Of a DNA stretch of 64,000 nt, positions 1-13,700 are shown in pieces; the first letter of the stretch is position 1, and every line of letters begins with the position of its first letter. The notes under the pieces are model-generated. The model saw only the letters and a list, made by a program, of their open reading frames with translations. It ran no database searches and had not been told where the DNA came from. Position numbers and translations under genes: made by a program. The DNA is from Sitta carolinensis (Eukaryota; Chordata; Aves; Passeriformes; Sittidae): NCBI GenBank assembly GCA_032173965.1, contig JAVUNC010000005.1:42642501-42706500 (forward strand), in the 5' to 3' direction.

Positions 1-2056
1 CTTGCCCATCATCCTCTAGTTCAAGATCAGCTAATGCATTTTCCTCAGAAACATAAAATAAAATAGCTTCATCTAAACTAAAACCAATAATTTCCAGTTA
101 GAAAGAAACATGAATAGTCCAAGTGCAAACCCAAGAATATATTCACACACATTCCCTCAGTATTATGTCTGCTTTATCAACAGCACTGTTTATTTAATAA
201 GGATATTTTGACAGAAGCTAGAATTCCCAGTTATCTCTCAGATCTCATTTTTCTCTGTTTTGTGTACAGAAAAGATAATTCTTTTATTAAGGTGCTGCAA
301 ATCCCATACTTACACATAATCCATATATGAAACATAATACAAGAAGTGCTATGTTTGAAGACAGTTTTTTCAAACTACTCTTTTCCAAGATGTATGTGAG
401 ATTAATGTGTTAGACTGACATTTGAGCATGCTGAACATCATAAGACATGTTTTATGGTGCATTAAAATCTCATAATAACAATTTCAGAGAGTTAGCACGA
501 TGTGTTATTCAGAGTTGAGTATTGTCTTGAATGATAAGGGCTAACATGCCATCAGGCTATAATAAACTATAGCTTTGAAATATCAATTTTCATTTATCAG
601 TAAGGTCATTTACATAGCGAAACCAAGAACATAATGATGTATTTTTTCACTATCTAGGAGCAAAAAAAATGTACTTACTTTCCAACATCCAGAAAATGAA
701 AAAAACATTTTGATAAATCTGTTATTCAATCCTTTAATATTTCATAAAAAATAAATTGTCATGGATTTGGTTATAAAACTACAAGTACATGAATTCTGGT
801 CTCTGTTATTGAACGTAAGTAAACTAATTTAAACTCATGGGGTAATCCTGTATTCAGGTATAAATGTACTACTCTAACTGAGGGTTTGACAAATTGCATC
901 TATTCATCTATTTTTTATAAGTGACACAGAAAAGCCATGCAACCTTGCAGCATTCCTCTACAACTTGACCCCAAAGAGGAATTCATCATGGGTTACTTAG
1001 TGCTGCATATTGTCCTTAATCCACATATGAAATACTGTGTTTTAAGGCCTTTAAGCTGATAAAAGGGCATGCTTATACTGTTAATGGGGTGGAAAAGAGA
1101 GCAGCTGATATAAAACATGGTGAAAGGGCATCAGATTAAAAAGAACAATTATGCTCAATCTCACTCTAACTTCCTCCTTCCTCATGTGCTTGAAGAGACT
1201 CAGGAAGCACTGCTGCTCTGCCAACTGCTCTGGAGATATTCAGGCGACCTTCAGCTGCTCTGGTGGCAAAAAATTCCATGTTCAGCAGCCATTCCTTCAA
1301 AAAACACATGGTTAGACAAGGCTGCAGATCACCAGGAACATGTCCAGACTGCCATGTGAGCCTTGGACAAACCACAGCTTTATGCACCCCATTTCCCATG
1401 CTACCAATATCTCTTTATTTGGCAATTAGCTTTTGGTATGTAACAGCAAGCAATTCCCCTCCGCCTTCAGCACAGAAACATAGTGAGGACACAAAAACCT
1501 CTGGACATGAGCCACAGCCCAGGAACAGCACATGGACTTGCACACAGGTGCTAAAGCCATTGCTGTGGGAACGCAGCAGGGCAAAGATATATCTCGTACA
1601 AGGTGTGCCAGACCTGCACCTCCCACACCGTGCTGAGAGGAACATGGGCCACTAGTCCAGGATCATTCTTATATTGCCCAGAAAAGATCAGAAGTTCCTC
1701 TCCACCTGGCTACTGTAGTCATATGCTCACATGGTCACGGGAGACAGCCAGTGCAGAGGTGCTCCTGAAAATTCTGCTACAGAAGCTACAGAGAAACAAA
1801 GACCTCCTGGGTATGACAGGTCTGCAGCCTTAGAGAGAGAGTGTGATGAGGGTTCCCATCCACAGCAGCACTTTACCCACATCAAACCAGTTATCCTGAG
1901 TCACTTGTGCCTGGATGTGAACTAGTACAAACACTCCTTTTTCCACACTCTGCAGTGACACCTTTTGTATTAGGACTAAACAGTTATTTAAAAATAAACT
2001 TTAATCATAATAGCAGTCAGACCTCATCTAAAGCAGTCACTTGGCACCAAGCTCTC
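1..2056. other. Unclassified noncoding sequence
   Basis: No gene is recognised here. The first 1.1 kb is AT-rich unique sequence. From about 1,100 to 1,900 the composition is less AT-rich, and several short frames overlap on both strands (up to 130 codons at 1263-1655). They contain no recognisable domain, and the overlap on both strands is what a stretch with few stop codons gives by chance. The 1.1-1.9 kb block could be an old transposable element that I cannot name. No simple repeat of note is seen. Confidence 0.6.
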
Positions 2057-2183
2057 AGAGTTCAAGGATGACACTCGTACCTATATGATTTAGTTTTAGG
2101 TAGTCCTGCGAGGAATAAGGAGTTGGACTCGATGATTCCTTATGGGTTTCTTCCAACTCAAGATTTGTGTGATTCTATGATTT
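2057..2183 (+). mobile_element. CR1 LINE, 5'-truncated 3' end
   Basis: This is the terminal piece of a CR1 (chicken repeat 1) non-LTR retrotransposon, read in the plus direction. The sequence shows the characteristic order near the 3' end: a GTTGGACTCGATGAT segment at about 2123-2137, a CTTCCAACTCA segment at about 2150-2160, then GATTCTATGA at 2171-2180. The CR1 family ends in short repeats related to ATTCTATG rather than a poly(A) tail, and most copies are truncated at the 5' end, as here. The flavour of the last 80 bases differs from the copy near 58.2 kb, so the two probably belong to different CR1 subfamilies. The left boundary is approximate. No coding part remains. Confidence 0.88.
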
Positions 2184-2674
2184 AACTTGCTTCCAGGGCT
2201 TACTGCTTTTGACTTAAATGTAGAAGTTCACACACTTAGTCAATCTCTCTGAAGTGTGCACTCGAAAGACAATAATGTGCTAGTCTGTTCCACTATACAA
2301 GAAATTCAAGGTCTGTCACAGTCAGTGTTGATTTTGTAGAGTAATTTTACAAAGCTCTCAACTCCCAGGAAGCATTCTGTTGTACAAGCACAAAGACCAG
2401 TCATTTAAATAAGTAGGCTGCTCCAGAAGCAATGGGAGCCCAGAATGCAGAAGTGCCTGTATCCTGATTTTTGAGAGGATATTAGATTTAAGCTTGACAA
2501 CAAAGATCGGCATATTTTGCACCAAGGAGAATTCAATTCTTGAGTCAGGATAATTACTTGCCAGCTACTGTTCTTTATCCACAACATCCATTGTTACCAC
2601 CAAAAAGTTTCTTCTGTGCTGTGGTTTCCTTGGGATGCCTCCTCTTTCATTTATGAATAAGACCAGTTCTCTGC

Positions 2675-2712
2675 TCTTTCCTTTTCCTTTCTTTCCCTTT
2701 CCTTTCTTTTCA
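2675..2712. repeat. Pyrimidine-rich CT/TTCC tract
   Basis: A run made almost entirely of C and T, built from irregular CCTTT and CTTTC units. It is a low-complexity tract of the kind that arises by slippage. It is not a perfect tandem repeat, and nothing next to it suggests a 3' splice site feeding a recognisable exon. Confidence 0.7.
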
Positions 2713-5700
2713 GCAACTGTGATAAAAAAGAGAGGAAGGGTAGATTAATATTTCAGATAAAAGATATTGCTAGGCTTTTTTAACATATTTTATCTCAAAA
2801 TGTAATTGCATGTGCCAGTCACTTTTTACATGCTTCTGTGGAGGTGACAAACAGGCCTTCAATAATAGAGCAAGTTTAAATTAATATTTGAAAGGTACTT
2901 TTTTTCTGTACCTGTAAACCTTTAACCTCTTCTGTTTTCCCCTATCCTCATTCCCCTTTTATTCATTGACATTGCTGGGCGGTTGTTTTTTATTTTTATT
3001 TTTTTTTTACTGGTCCTATTAACAATGTAGCAGAATGAGATAGTGATGCACCTGTATAGAATAAAAGGATGTTGTTAATCTGGTGTCAGGTCAGATTGGA
3101 TTTTGAGGAAAGAATCAAACAGTATTATTTCAAAATGATTGATGCCTTCTTCAGTTTTAGCTTAATAATTTTGTGTATTCTTATCAACAGCTTTGGGTCT
3201 GCTGCAGTGAAATTTCCAGCACTGCTCTTGTCATCCCTCCTGAAGTGGATTGTCAAGATTTTCATTTGGCTTAGGCTAGTGCAGGGCACAGAGATTAAAA
3301 CTCCTTTCAGCTCCTGAAAATTCCCTTCAGCGTTTCCAAGCTACAAATGGAATATGCTGTGAGCAGGCAGAGGAAGTAACATCACTACTCTGAATTTAGT
3401 TCTCAGTAGAAATAAATATCCCTGCTTTTAAAATATAAAGACATTACTCAAATTTACATTTACTTAAGTGAATGCCCCAATTTTCAATAGTGCTTAGAAT
3501 TACTAGACATGAAATACACTGATGCAGAAAAGGAAGTGAAAAACCATATTGAGATGCAGAATTAGGAGTGAAATTATTGCCAGCACTGTCAGGTCAGAAC
3601 TCCACCCCAACTCTGGGACACCCTTGATATGGGTACCATAAAAGTGACATCATGTTGTAGGATTTGATTTCATCTCATTTGTTTTCAGACTCATTTGTGA
3701 ACAACAAAAGACCAAAGTTCAAGCAAAATGCTAGAGTGTCATTTCTTTGGTAAGACTAGTGAGCAAGACTAAAGACACCTCCTGCAGATTAATGACTGGT
3801 TGGAACCAGCTAATCACCTCAAACCATTAACCCTAACTGTTATTTAGCTCTAGGAGCTAAACCAAGTCCTCAATCACTGCGGCTGCTATGCACCCATCCT
3901 ACTTACAGATCCATCCCCCCAACTTCTTCCCTAAATCCCACTCCAAAAAATTAGCTCAAAATTTCATGTGGGAACTTGTGTTACATGTGTTCAGGGAAAT
4001 AAAATTCAGGTACACAGTTAATGGAGCGGTCAATTTTTCACCTTTTTCAGAGGAATTTTAATTTCACATCACATACATGTCAGCACAAGGTACTTGTGGA
4101 CATATAAAACCTGACACATTAGTTAATCAAGGCTCACTGGTCTTTCCACAGGGTAATTTAGTTTATAACATGGCAGGAAACAAGAGGACTGAGAGAAAGG
4201 AGCTGAGGGGAAGGGAAGAAAATTGGGGGAAAAAAACCTGCAGGAGATAAATCTGACCAATCAGCATTCTAGAGAGGAATGTATTCATAAAGTTCATTCG
4301 TGCTGTATTCTGAAAGATTTTGCTTTGGTTTATTTTATAAACCTATTGTACAGTAGGCAGCTTATTGTTTACTCTAATCATCTGTTTCCATGACCTTCAC
4401 CTTCATTGATTTAGTTTGCTTCTAAGTTTAATGTAGTCTCTGAGATTAAAGCCATTTTTCTCCAGGATGAGTTGGTTAATAGCAGATTTGCTTTAAGCAG
4501 CAGAAATCATTTGGATTAGCAAAAAAAAACCCAAACATTTGTTTGCCCAGAAGTTATGTTTCAAGTAAATAAAACCTCTTTACAAAGATAAACAATAGAA
4601 GGAGGATTCTAGCACATAAACATAGTATCATTTTTAAAGTTTGAAAAAGTGAGTGAAATAAATAGAAGCAGCATTCCTTATAGTATATTTATTAGTGCTA
4701 TCAAATACTACAGATTTGAAGAATAAGGTACATGGTATTTTACTCTCCACTGTCAGAGGTTATTTTAAACAGGCTTATAGTTGCAATAGGTAAAGAATTA
4801 TACAAGGTGAAGTAATTTTCCCCAACAGATATAATAATACAACTCAGTATTTTGCAAGAATAGCTGTAGAAATTATAAATGAAAACCAGAATTTATTTCA
4901 AGAAAATAATAAACCAAATCCTTTACAATTTATGCTTCTGATTTGGTTATAGAGCTTATTTTCTTGTCTTTATTACTGCGCTAAACTTCTTCCTTGTTGG
5001 TGGTACTTTGTTCTCTAATGTCCACACTCAACCTTCCATCACACATTTTGATAAGGAAAGCACCCAGCTGCCTCTAGCACACAGTATATTAAACACTGCA
5101 AGCTGCCATAGCCACGTACACAGGGATATGGTTCTGCAGCTCCTTTACCTCACTTGAAATCATAATGAATTATCAGAGAAAAACAGAACCAACCAAACCC
5201 ACTGCAGTAAATGGAAAATCATCTGTTGACCTTGCAGGGCTTTGAACTGTTTCTCTCCTGACAGCAGACATTCATTTCCTGCTCTCAGCCTATGCCAGGG
5301 CAATACTAAATGTATTACCCAACTCAGCTGTAGCACTTGGTAGCAGATAAAAACAGAGAGTACATGCAGAACAAATTAATATATGTACATTTACTGTACC
5401 ACACATAAAATACAGAAGGGAAAAAAAACCTGTAGAGTTATCCTAATTGAAAAAGAAATTTCAGATAAGTCTTCATTAATGATTTTTCTCAAATACTTTT
5501 TTGCCATTATTTTTCCATTACCATAGTAAATTTTCTGTTTAAAAAAAAAGAAAATACTTTCATGAATTAATTATATATTTATCTTACAAATATTTGAACT
5601 ACATATTGCTTTCTGTTAAATGGTACAGATTTACTGGAAGAGAAACCAAATGGCAGCTACAGAAATACACTTCCTGTTGATAACAAAACCTGAGCTCTGC

Positions 5701-8700
5701 ATGCTTACAAATTATCATCTGTTGTCTAGAGCTTCCCCTATACAACTTCAGCTGTGTTTTCCCCAACTATTGTTTTGTTTTCCTCCATGGGAGTTTTCTA
5801 GAATTCCTCTGAAATGGAACAGTTGGGGGAAAAAAATTATTGAATGTTACTATGGTAACAAACAAAAGAAAAATAGGAAATAATTTAAGCAGACCGATGA
5901 ATCAGGGCACAGACCAATGCACTGGTGCTTTGTCCACAAGTAAAAGCAATCTGGGGCCTATTTAAAGGTGCTGAACTCAGAGAATATATTAATAATGTAC
6001 TCTTTTATTTAGAATTGAGATATTTTCTCTATTCAGAAGCCATAATGTATTATGTGCGGCATTAATTAGCACATATATCTTTGTGTAATATATGTCTTTC
6101 TTGGAGAGTATTTTAAGACAACATCAAGGTCACGTCATTACATGCTCAAAAATCAAAGTCAAAACTAAAAGAAACCAACAGAAAAACAATTACAATTGCA
6201 TATGAGATTTTTCCCTCCTCACACACAAAATAAAAGACTAATTAGTCAGTCAAAGGCCATTTCTTGTACTTGACAACAGAAGAGGCCTTCTGGGTTAATA
6301 AGACTAATCCTCAGCTATTTCAAGCAACCACATTTGTATAAACAAAGATGTGAAAACACTGGTCTCCTTAAAACACCTATGAATTTTGCAATTATGATCC
6401 TGTCAAGAAGCTGTCCCAGAGCTTTAATCCTTTGATGTCTCTAAAACGTCTTCACATTGGCATTCAAGTTTATTTGTTACCAGGTCTTATCTACTTTTTT
6501 TCCCAGAGCAAGTACTGTCTTTAGTTTATAAAATTCCTCTCCCTCTTTGGTGTCTGAAGCACCATCACATAGTCATACAGAGCCTTATTTTTCCTCCTCA
6601 ATCTTTGTGCTATGAATCTAAACAGCTGGGTTTGGTCTTCTTTCTTTCTAACATCTACTCTCCTTTCACTTATAGTCCTGTAGACTACAGTTGTGTAGTC
6701 CTCCTCAGTTGTTCCCATGTAATTCTGTTCTCACTGATCAGCAAAAAGTCCAGGTATGGTTTACCTGAACTCTGTTTGACAGAATTAATGAATCTTTGAC
6801 ATCATTAGGAATTAATTCCTCTAATATGGAAAACATCATCATAGCATCCTTCTCTTAGGCTCTGTACCAATTCATGTGTGTTTGAAAACACCATGCTAAA
6901 CTATGCTGAAATAGAGTATGACAGCATTATATCTTTTCATGGAAATTAGAACTGAGTCTTTTAATTTATCTGGTTTTCACCTCTTCCCTTCACTGGGCAG
7001 TATATTTTATCAAAATATCTCTTCCAAGTTAAATGACCTTTGTGAAGCCCAATGTTTATCATCCATCAAAACTCCTTTTTTATCCTACAGTCAGAAACAC
7101 AAAAGAGAAGATGTTTCTTTATTTAACATGATGGTCACAATATGGAACCCTTACAAAGATCAAAACAAATCAAATAAAAATGTTTGATTCCAATTTTCAG
7201 ATGCTTTGTTCACTATATATTCCATATGTGATACTCATGTCCATATGTGAATGATGATGTAGTTATTCTCAAACCCTCCTCTCTGTAGGAAAGTCCCTGA
7301 GAAACAAGGGGACAAGAAAAAATAGAAGAGAAAAAGAGGTTCTTTTGATGGTAGGAGCTCATTAGAAGAGATAGTGGCAGACTTGAATAGCTGAACTGTT
7401 TCCATCATCTTACTTGCAAAGAAAGCAGGCAAATAAAGCCTTGGGAATAATGGTCTATAAACAGCTTACTTTAAAAGTAATTGACAAACTCGACTGATAT
7501 GATACTTCAGCCTCAGGGGAAAGAAGCTGAAATACTTTCAGCACAGTGTTGGAAGTACTTTCTCTTTATTGACTGCAGGAAAAATTCTTAAGTATTTTAT
7601 CCTTGTGTAGCACATAATTATAAAGTAGGTGAAACATTAACTACAACAGTGGCGTTTAGAAATGAAGAGTAGATTTGGAAGAGTTTTCACCACAAAAGCA
7701 AATTCTTTAAATCAAGTGTACATTTACATTCCTGCAAACACAGACACCTTGATAGGGAGTTAGTCTATGGATGTGCTCAGCACTGTGGCTGATACATTTC
7801 TCTTTCAGAGCTGCAATTTTAGAGTTGTGCAAAAGCTACAGAGTAAAGTATGGCCATTGACCACACTTCAGTTTAAAAACACAAAGCAGTAGCTCAATGT
7901 CACCTTGAAATAACACAGGGCTATATGGAATTATGGATCCGTATATTTGCAGTTAGGAGTTCATGTGGGTGTGAAGCTAATGGCATTAACAAAACTGGGC
8001 AAAGCATCAGCAAGTGAGTTGTAAGCTTTCCTTGCCTCAGTCAGGGTCTGTTTCTCCCCTATTACTGCAGGCCAGGGCAGAGACTTCCAGATGTGTCACT
8101 GCTGTGACAAGTTTCTAATGAACAACAAAGAGAAAAAGATGAAGCCAAACACATTGTCTCATGTTTTCTCAGCTAGAATTTGGTTGCAGGTTTCTAGAGA
8201 AGGAACCTAAAGGAATAACAGCAAAGCATTTCTTTGCAATAGGAAATAAAAGCTCAAAAATACAAACTACTGCACTTCTGTATCACCACTACGACATGAT
8301 TAAACAGATATTTTTTTTTTTAAATTAGTGTCCTAACTATAGAGAAGAACATTACAAATCAATGAAAATCGCAGATAGCAGCTCAAAGATGCAAAGTTGG
8401 GTCCAGTACCAGATCAAATAACACACTGGCACACAGCTGTCAGCAGAGGTGAACAAATTTACCCCAGCAGAAGAGCTAATATATGAATATCAGAGCTCAC
8501 AAATGATGACCATAAAAGCCAAGGAGCTGCTCTGCCAGCCCAACCTGTGAAAGCCACAGCAACAACTGAGCAAGAACTGATGGGCATATTATGAGGGAGT
8601 TGCACACCAGCTCACAGCAGGGCCCGAGTGTGCTCCCTCCCTGCTGCGAGCATGCAGGAGCAGGGCTTGGTATTCAGTACAGACACCCACCACACTGAAT

Positions 8701-9083
8701 AATCAGTAGAGCCCTAAGGATATATAAAGGCACCCTTGTGACTTTTCCACCTGTTTCTGAATTTAAGAGCTTTTAGGGCACATGCGGACTCTCCTGTACT
8801 GCTACTCCAGTCTACAAATAATAATAAGAAAAACCCTATTGCAATGTTTCATGATAACTTCAATGCTCTATTATTAGGAAGAGATTACTTTCCAAGGCTG
8901 AACTTGATTCTTTTATCAAAAAAGGCAGTTCTTTAATTTGGATGGCAAAAAATATCCAAAATATCCAAATCCAATCCCCTCCTAAATAGAAAAAAAAATC
9001 TGGCTATTGGGTGATTAGTGTTTTGAATATGCAAAATTATAAAATTCTTGCACACCTACCAAGGGAAACAATTAAAAGAGGGC

Positions 9084-9138
9084 GATTTTGATTTTGATTT
9101 TGTTTGGGTTTTTGTTTGTTTGTTTCTTTCTTTCTTTT
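9084..9138. repeat. GATTTT / TTTG / TTTC low-complexity tract
   Basis: Three consecutive GATTTT units pass into GTTT units and then CTTT units, giving a T-rich strand with no purine except scattered G and a few A. This is a compound simple repeat, likely produced by slippage. Confidence 0.75.
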
Positions 9139-9598
9139 GTCCTCTGCTAATGAGCCTTGAATGGATTCATTGACTCATACAGAATTGTCCTGGGGTTGGA
9201 TTGATATTCACCTTGAAGCTGAATGCAGTCTTAGTCACATTTACCTTATACTTGCTTACGTTGCAATATTTACCACAGAAATAGGATTTTAATTCAACTC
9301 AGACCTGCTTCATCTGTGTCACTTATCCATACGTCTGGCAAGTAAAGAAACTTAAGTGGTAGCTAATCTAAACAACATATGTACCACTGTTTTACTCATC
9401 TTATTTTATATTAATGCAAGTGAAAAATAATCTTAGCACGTGTGTCAGATGAAGCAGTATTGATGAGTACTGTGTAAAAATCTGGAATTAAATTATCTTA
9501 ATTGATCTAATTTGTTCAGTCTTCTCATTGTTTAATACTTAGACTCCATCCAGGTTAGAAAACAAAAGGAACGAAAGCTGAAAAATACTGGGTTTACA

Positions 9599-9615
9599 GA
9601 GAGAGAGAGAGAGAG
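9599..9615. repeat. (GA)n microsatellite
   Basis: About eight uninterrupted GA dinucleotides, followed by a short impure purine stretch (GGAAGAGA). A plain dinucleotide microsatellite, possibly length-variable between individuals. Confidence 0.85.
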
Positions 9616-10350
9616 GAAGAGATTTCTCCTACAGTGTTATAATATTGCAGAAGGCTTTGCTGAACATGAAGAAAAGAAACCTTTAGTCAATCATAGATAT
9701 GTACTGAGCAAGAAAATGCTCTTGATCCGAGGAATGGCACACACTGAGACTTTCCTCCTGTAGCATGGGGTGCTAAATATTAATCTATTCCCATAGAGAT
9801 GAAAACTGAGGATGAAGGGCAAAGCTAATCCTGCCTAGATTTTGACCTATGGCTCTAGGAAGAATAGGCACTTTAGACAGGAAAAGCAAATACTATTATT
9901 TGGGGGGGATGGGGATGGGTAAGTTCTATGTTTATGTGCAAAATATTTTTTCACCCTGAATAAAATTCTTATTCAGCTCTTTGCCCCTGAAATGTTCCCA
10001 CCTTTCCCCATATCTATTCTTTGTACATACTTCAGTTTAGTGGTTCTCAGTTTTATCTAGACTAGGCATAAATCTATTTTCTAAGGGTGGCATGTCTGGT
10101 ATTCATGGGGAAACATTCTGGTCTTTCAGAATTCAAAGAGCATCTTTCTCTGTAAGTGCAGTATTTGGAGTATGTACTTAAAATTGTATTTAATTTCTTT
10201 ACACCCATAGCACGAGACGGTTAAATCCTATTCGTATTACTCAGCTTTCTTATACTTACTCTATGCTACATCAATCCTATTGTTTAAGATCAAGGTTGTG
10301 AACAGAGAGGAGTATTCAAGCATTTGTTCTATCTTTCAGGTTATACATAT

Positions 10351-10733
10351 AATCATTGAATCATTTAGTTTGGAAAAGAACTCTAAGATCATCAAGTCCA
10401 ATTCTAACCCCAGCACCACCATGTTCACCACTAAGCCGTGTCCCTAAGTGTCACATTGACACTTTTTTGAAGATTTCCAGAGGTGATGACCACTTCCTTT
10501 GGCAGCCTGCTCTAGTGCTTGAGAATTCTTTTGGTGAAGACTATCTCAATGTCCAGTTGAAAATCTCCCCAGGCCATTTGAGACCATTTCCTCTTGTTCT
10601 GTCACTTGTTACTTGGAAGAAGAGGCAGACCTCCACTTGTCTACAATTGCATTTCAGGTAGTTGTAGAGACAGATAATGTCTCCCCTCAACTTTCTTTCT
10701 TCCAGGCTGAACAACCCCAGCTCCCTCAGCAGA
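10351..10733 (-). mobile_element. CR1 LINE fragment, antisense to this strand
   Basis: A CR1 retrotransposon fragment lying in the minus direction. On the given strand it starts with the reverse complement of the CR1 3' end (ATCATTGAATCATTTAG at about 10352), runs through TCTAAGATCATCAAGTCCAA at 10382-10401, and then through segments typical of the CR1 3' untranslated region and the end of ORF2: GGCAGCCTGCTCTAGTG near 10501, CTCTTGTTCTGTCACTTG near 10590 and CCAGGCTGAACAACCCCAGC near 10704. Similarity stops near CTCCCTCAGCAG at about 10733, which I take as the 5' truncation point of the copy. The 101-codon plus-strand frame inside it is antisense noise. The copy is diverged, so fairly old. 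Confidence 0.92.
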
Positions 10734-13700
10734 TATGGATCTGTAGCTGGATTTTGTGATGCACAGTAGGCACATCTTCTCTACCACTTTCCATACAGTC
10801 CTCCCGTCCCTATCCAGTCTTTATTGACAAAAATACAACTCCAGAACTAATTTAGAGGAATATGGACCTGCTGCTTTAGTAGGGCAGTGGACCTACTTAC
10901 ATTTAATGTGATGAATCTCAGTTTACCTGGATGCAGAAACATGCACTGGAGTGTTAACCTTCACTGCCCAAAATCCATCACTTTGAAGGTCATTTATCAG
11001 TGGAGGCAGAACCATTTGAGCACTTTCACTGCTTCTCCTGCCCAGTTACAAGAATCTGGAAATGTTGGTCAGATGGATGTACCTGCAAATGCCACCCAGG
11101 GCAGCTGCTCCAGTTCAGCCTTGACCAAATCTTAGTGATGTTATTTGTTTTTCTGAAAGCTCAGAGTGATGTTTTAGGGAGCTGGTAGCTACCTGCTAGA
11201 AAGTGCACATGTCATAACACAGAGCAATTGTATTTCACTGAGAACCTCAGTTGTCCACAGCACTACCTCCCAAATTCTTGTAATCTGCTAAAGATGTGAG
11301 ATGTTGTTAAGACAGAGAAAGCATGCAAAGGTGATCCAGGAAAAGCCATAACAGACTAGAGTGAGTTATGGAAGTGTTTTCTAATGTAAATCCTTCATAT
11401 TTTTAACCTTCCATTCTTGCAAATGCTTTCTTCATTTTTCCTCAAGCTTTCTGGAAAAAATAAGATCAGATCTATGAAATTCAGGCAGTTTTTGTTGGTT
11501 AGCTAGAAATGAAGGATGAGCCAAAATCAGGCATGAAATTGAAAACTGTTCTCTCAGTGATAAGGAACACTGTCGGATGCCTTGGATGAAATACTTGACC
11601 TATCAGCCTTTCCATCTCTAATGTCATTGATTGAAGCGATAATTAGCAATTTTCTTAATTATGCATAATATTTCTGGTTGCCTGGATTTCTTGCTTTGTC
11701 CCCATCAAGTTCTTGTAGATCAATTTAATTTTTCCTTTGTTATTGATAGGTTTTAATATAAAAGATCAAAGATATAATTACCTTCATTGCATGTTTGTAG
11801 AGCACCAGCCTCCCAATTTGCCTTCAATCCACACAAAAATAACTTTTATATTTTATAGTATCTCCAGCTTCACCTCACCCTATTATTTAATTCAACAACA
11901 ACAACACAGCATTTGAAAAGAAACATTAATATAAGTAATAAATTATTGGCAAATGCAGAGGATGAGATAAACGATCAGGCTAGACTTTTCTAACCACAAT
12001 ACTCTGAAAGGATTTGACATGTACAGCTCATAAATATCCTTTTTCCAAGTCAAGGGCTGAACCACTGTGGCTATCAAGACAAGGGAAATAGAGTGGTGCA
12101 GAGATCCCAAGCCAACAGCAATCTGAGCCCCCTGGCTCACACACAATGGCCACTGATATTCCAGCTTTCTGTTCTCCCTACAGTCTGCAAGCCTCAAGCC
12201 AAAGCCACATTGCCTCAGTGGCAAGAGTTTCACCAGCCCCTTGTTTCTGCAGTGTGCTCTCTTCCAAAGCTGCAAGGACAGGTTGGACAGAGAACGGGAA
12301 GGAAGTACAACTAACTTGAGCCTAATGTGAAGGAGTGGTCTTTCCTAAAGAGCAGATAAAAGTAACAACACTCTTTTTACTAAACTAATAAATGAATAAA
12401 TTTAATAAATTAACATGTAGCGTGGGAATGTTTGTTGTACCAAACTGATAAATATCTGTGGGCTTAACAAAATTCTGCAGTAATGCCACCCTTTGTCAGC
12501 CTTTGTATTTGCATAGGAAAAATAATGGGATTTTGTCTGACCCACCTATTCAAATAAACTTAATTTTAGATATGTTTCAGTACTCAATTCTCTACAGTCT
12601 TTAAAATCCCCACATGGCATGGATGCCATGTGCTGTGCAAGTTTTACCTGGAACAGCTGGTCCCTGCTGTGTGGGGATATTCTCCCTAAGCTGGATGCTT
12701 TTACAATTAAGCATCAGATACATGTCATCAGCTTGCTGCCTAACATTCTTTGCTCAGCTTTGGCAATTCCTCTAGGGACAGTTATATTCATTGATAGATA
12801 CAGTGATGCCTTAAATGGATGTTTCTCAGACATCTCTTTGCTCTTATCTCACTCTTTAGAAAACAACACGAGCTGCTTGTCCCACTTTCATCAGCAGATA
12901 AACAAGTCATCTTCCCAAGATTTTGTCACATATTGACAAATAGGTATATGCCTTCAATGGGGAGGTTGAGACGATGTATAACCAACCTTTTACTTCACTT
13001 CACTGGCCAGAACCACTTCAGTTTTGTCCAGCTATTTTTCATCAAAATCTTGCAAAACCATTTTCACCCTGTCTTTTTACAGATGTGAAGACACTGGTTT
13101 TAGCAAAATGCCATCTCCATTTTCCTGGCAGCTCCAATACAATATTGTTTTGTCCTGGATCATAAACAATGACCATATTTTATCCTATGATCCTTTAATT
13201 TTCATCTGAAATTTAGCTGATGCTTTGAGAAATATTATGAAAATATTAAACACAACAATGAAGGGTGTAACTTCTGTTTCAAGTTGCTCCCCTTTGAATA
13301 CTACTACTGTACCTGCAGTGGAAAAGGAATTGGCCACAGGTCACCTTAAGAGACATTGTTAGTAAGGAAATAAGTGAAATGAAATTTAATAAAAATATTT
13401 GAAAGTGTTTCTGGGTAAATATTTTGGTTTTCTCCAATTTCACCACATCAGAAATTTCAAAATAATTTTCTAAGGAAGGATCTCCTAGCCCTCTTTCTCT
13501 CTTCACACAATAAAACTGGACATTGTACTGTTCCATCAATTCATTAGATTAAATTTTCAGAAGAAAAGGATAAATCTTCCCAGAAAAATCTGTATTTTGA
13601 AAGTCTGTTTGCAGAGTGGTATTACCTTATACAGCAAATGTGAAAGTGAGAAAGATTTTGTCTAATGAGGATTCCTCTCCCTCCTTTTTTTGCAAGTGTA

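Larger units (their letters stand above)
2184..10350. other. AT-rich noncoding sequence
   Basis: No gene, RNA gene or transposable element is recognised in this stretch of about 8 kb. It holds small simple-sequence patches: a pyrimidine-rich run near 2,675-2,712, a GATTTT/TTTG-rich run at 9,084-9,138 and a short GA repeat at 9,599-9,615, annotated separately. Reading frames are all under 90 codons and show no domain. The sequence could be intergenic or intronic. Confidence 0.6.

Noticed and set aside
10035..10065. AGTGGTTCTCAGTTTT, resembling a hAT DNA transposon terminal repeat
   Set aside because: No matching inverted end and no 8-bp duplication were found. The match is short enough to be chance.
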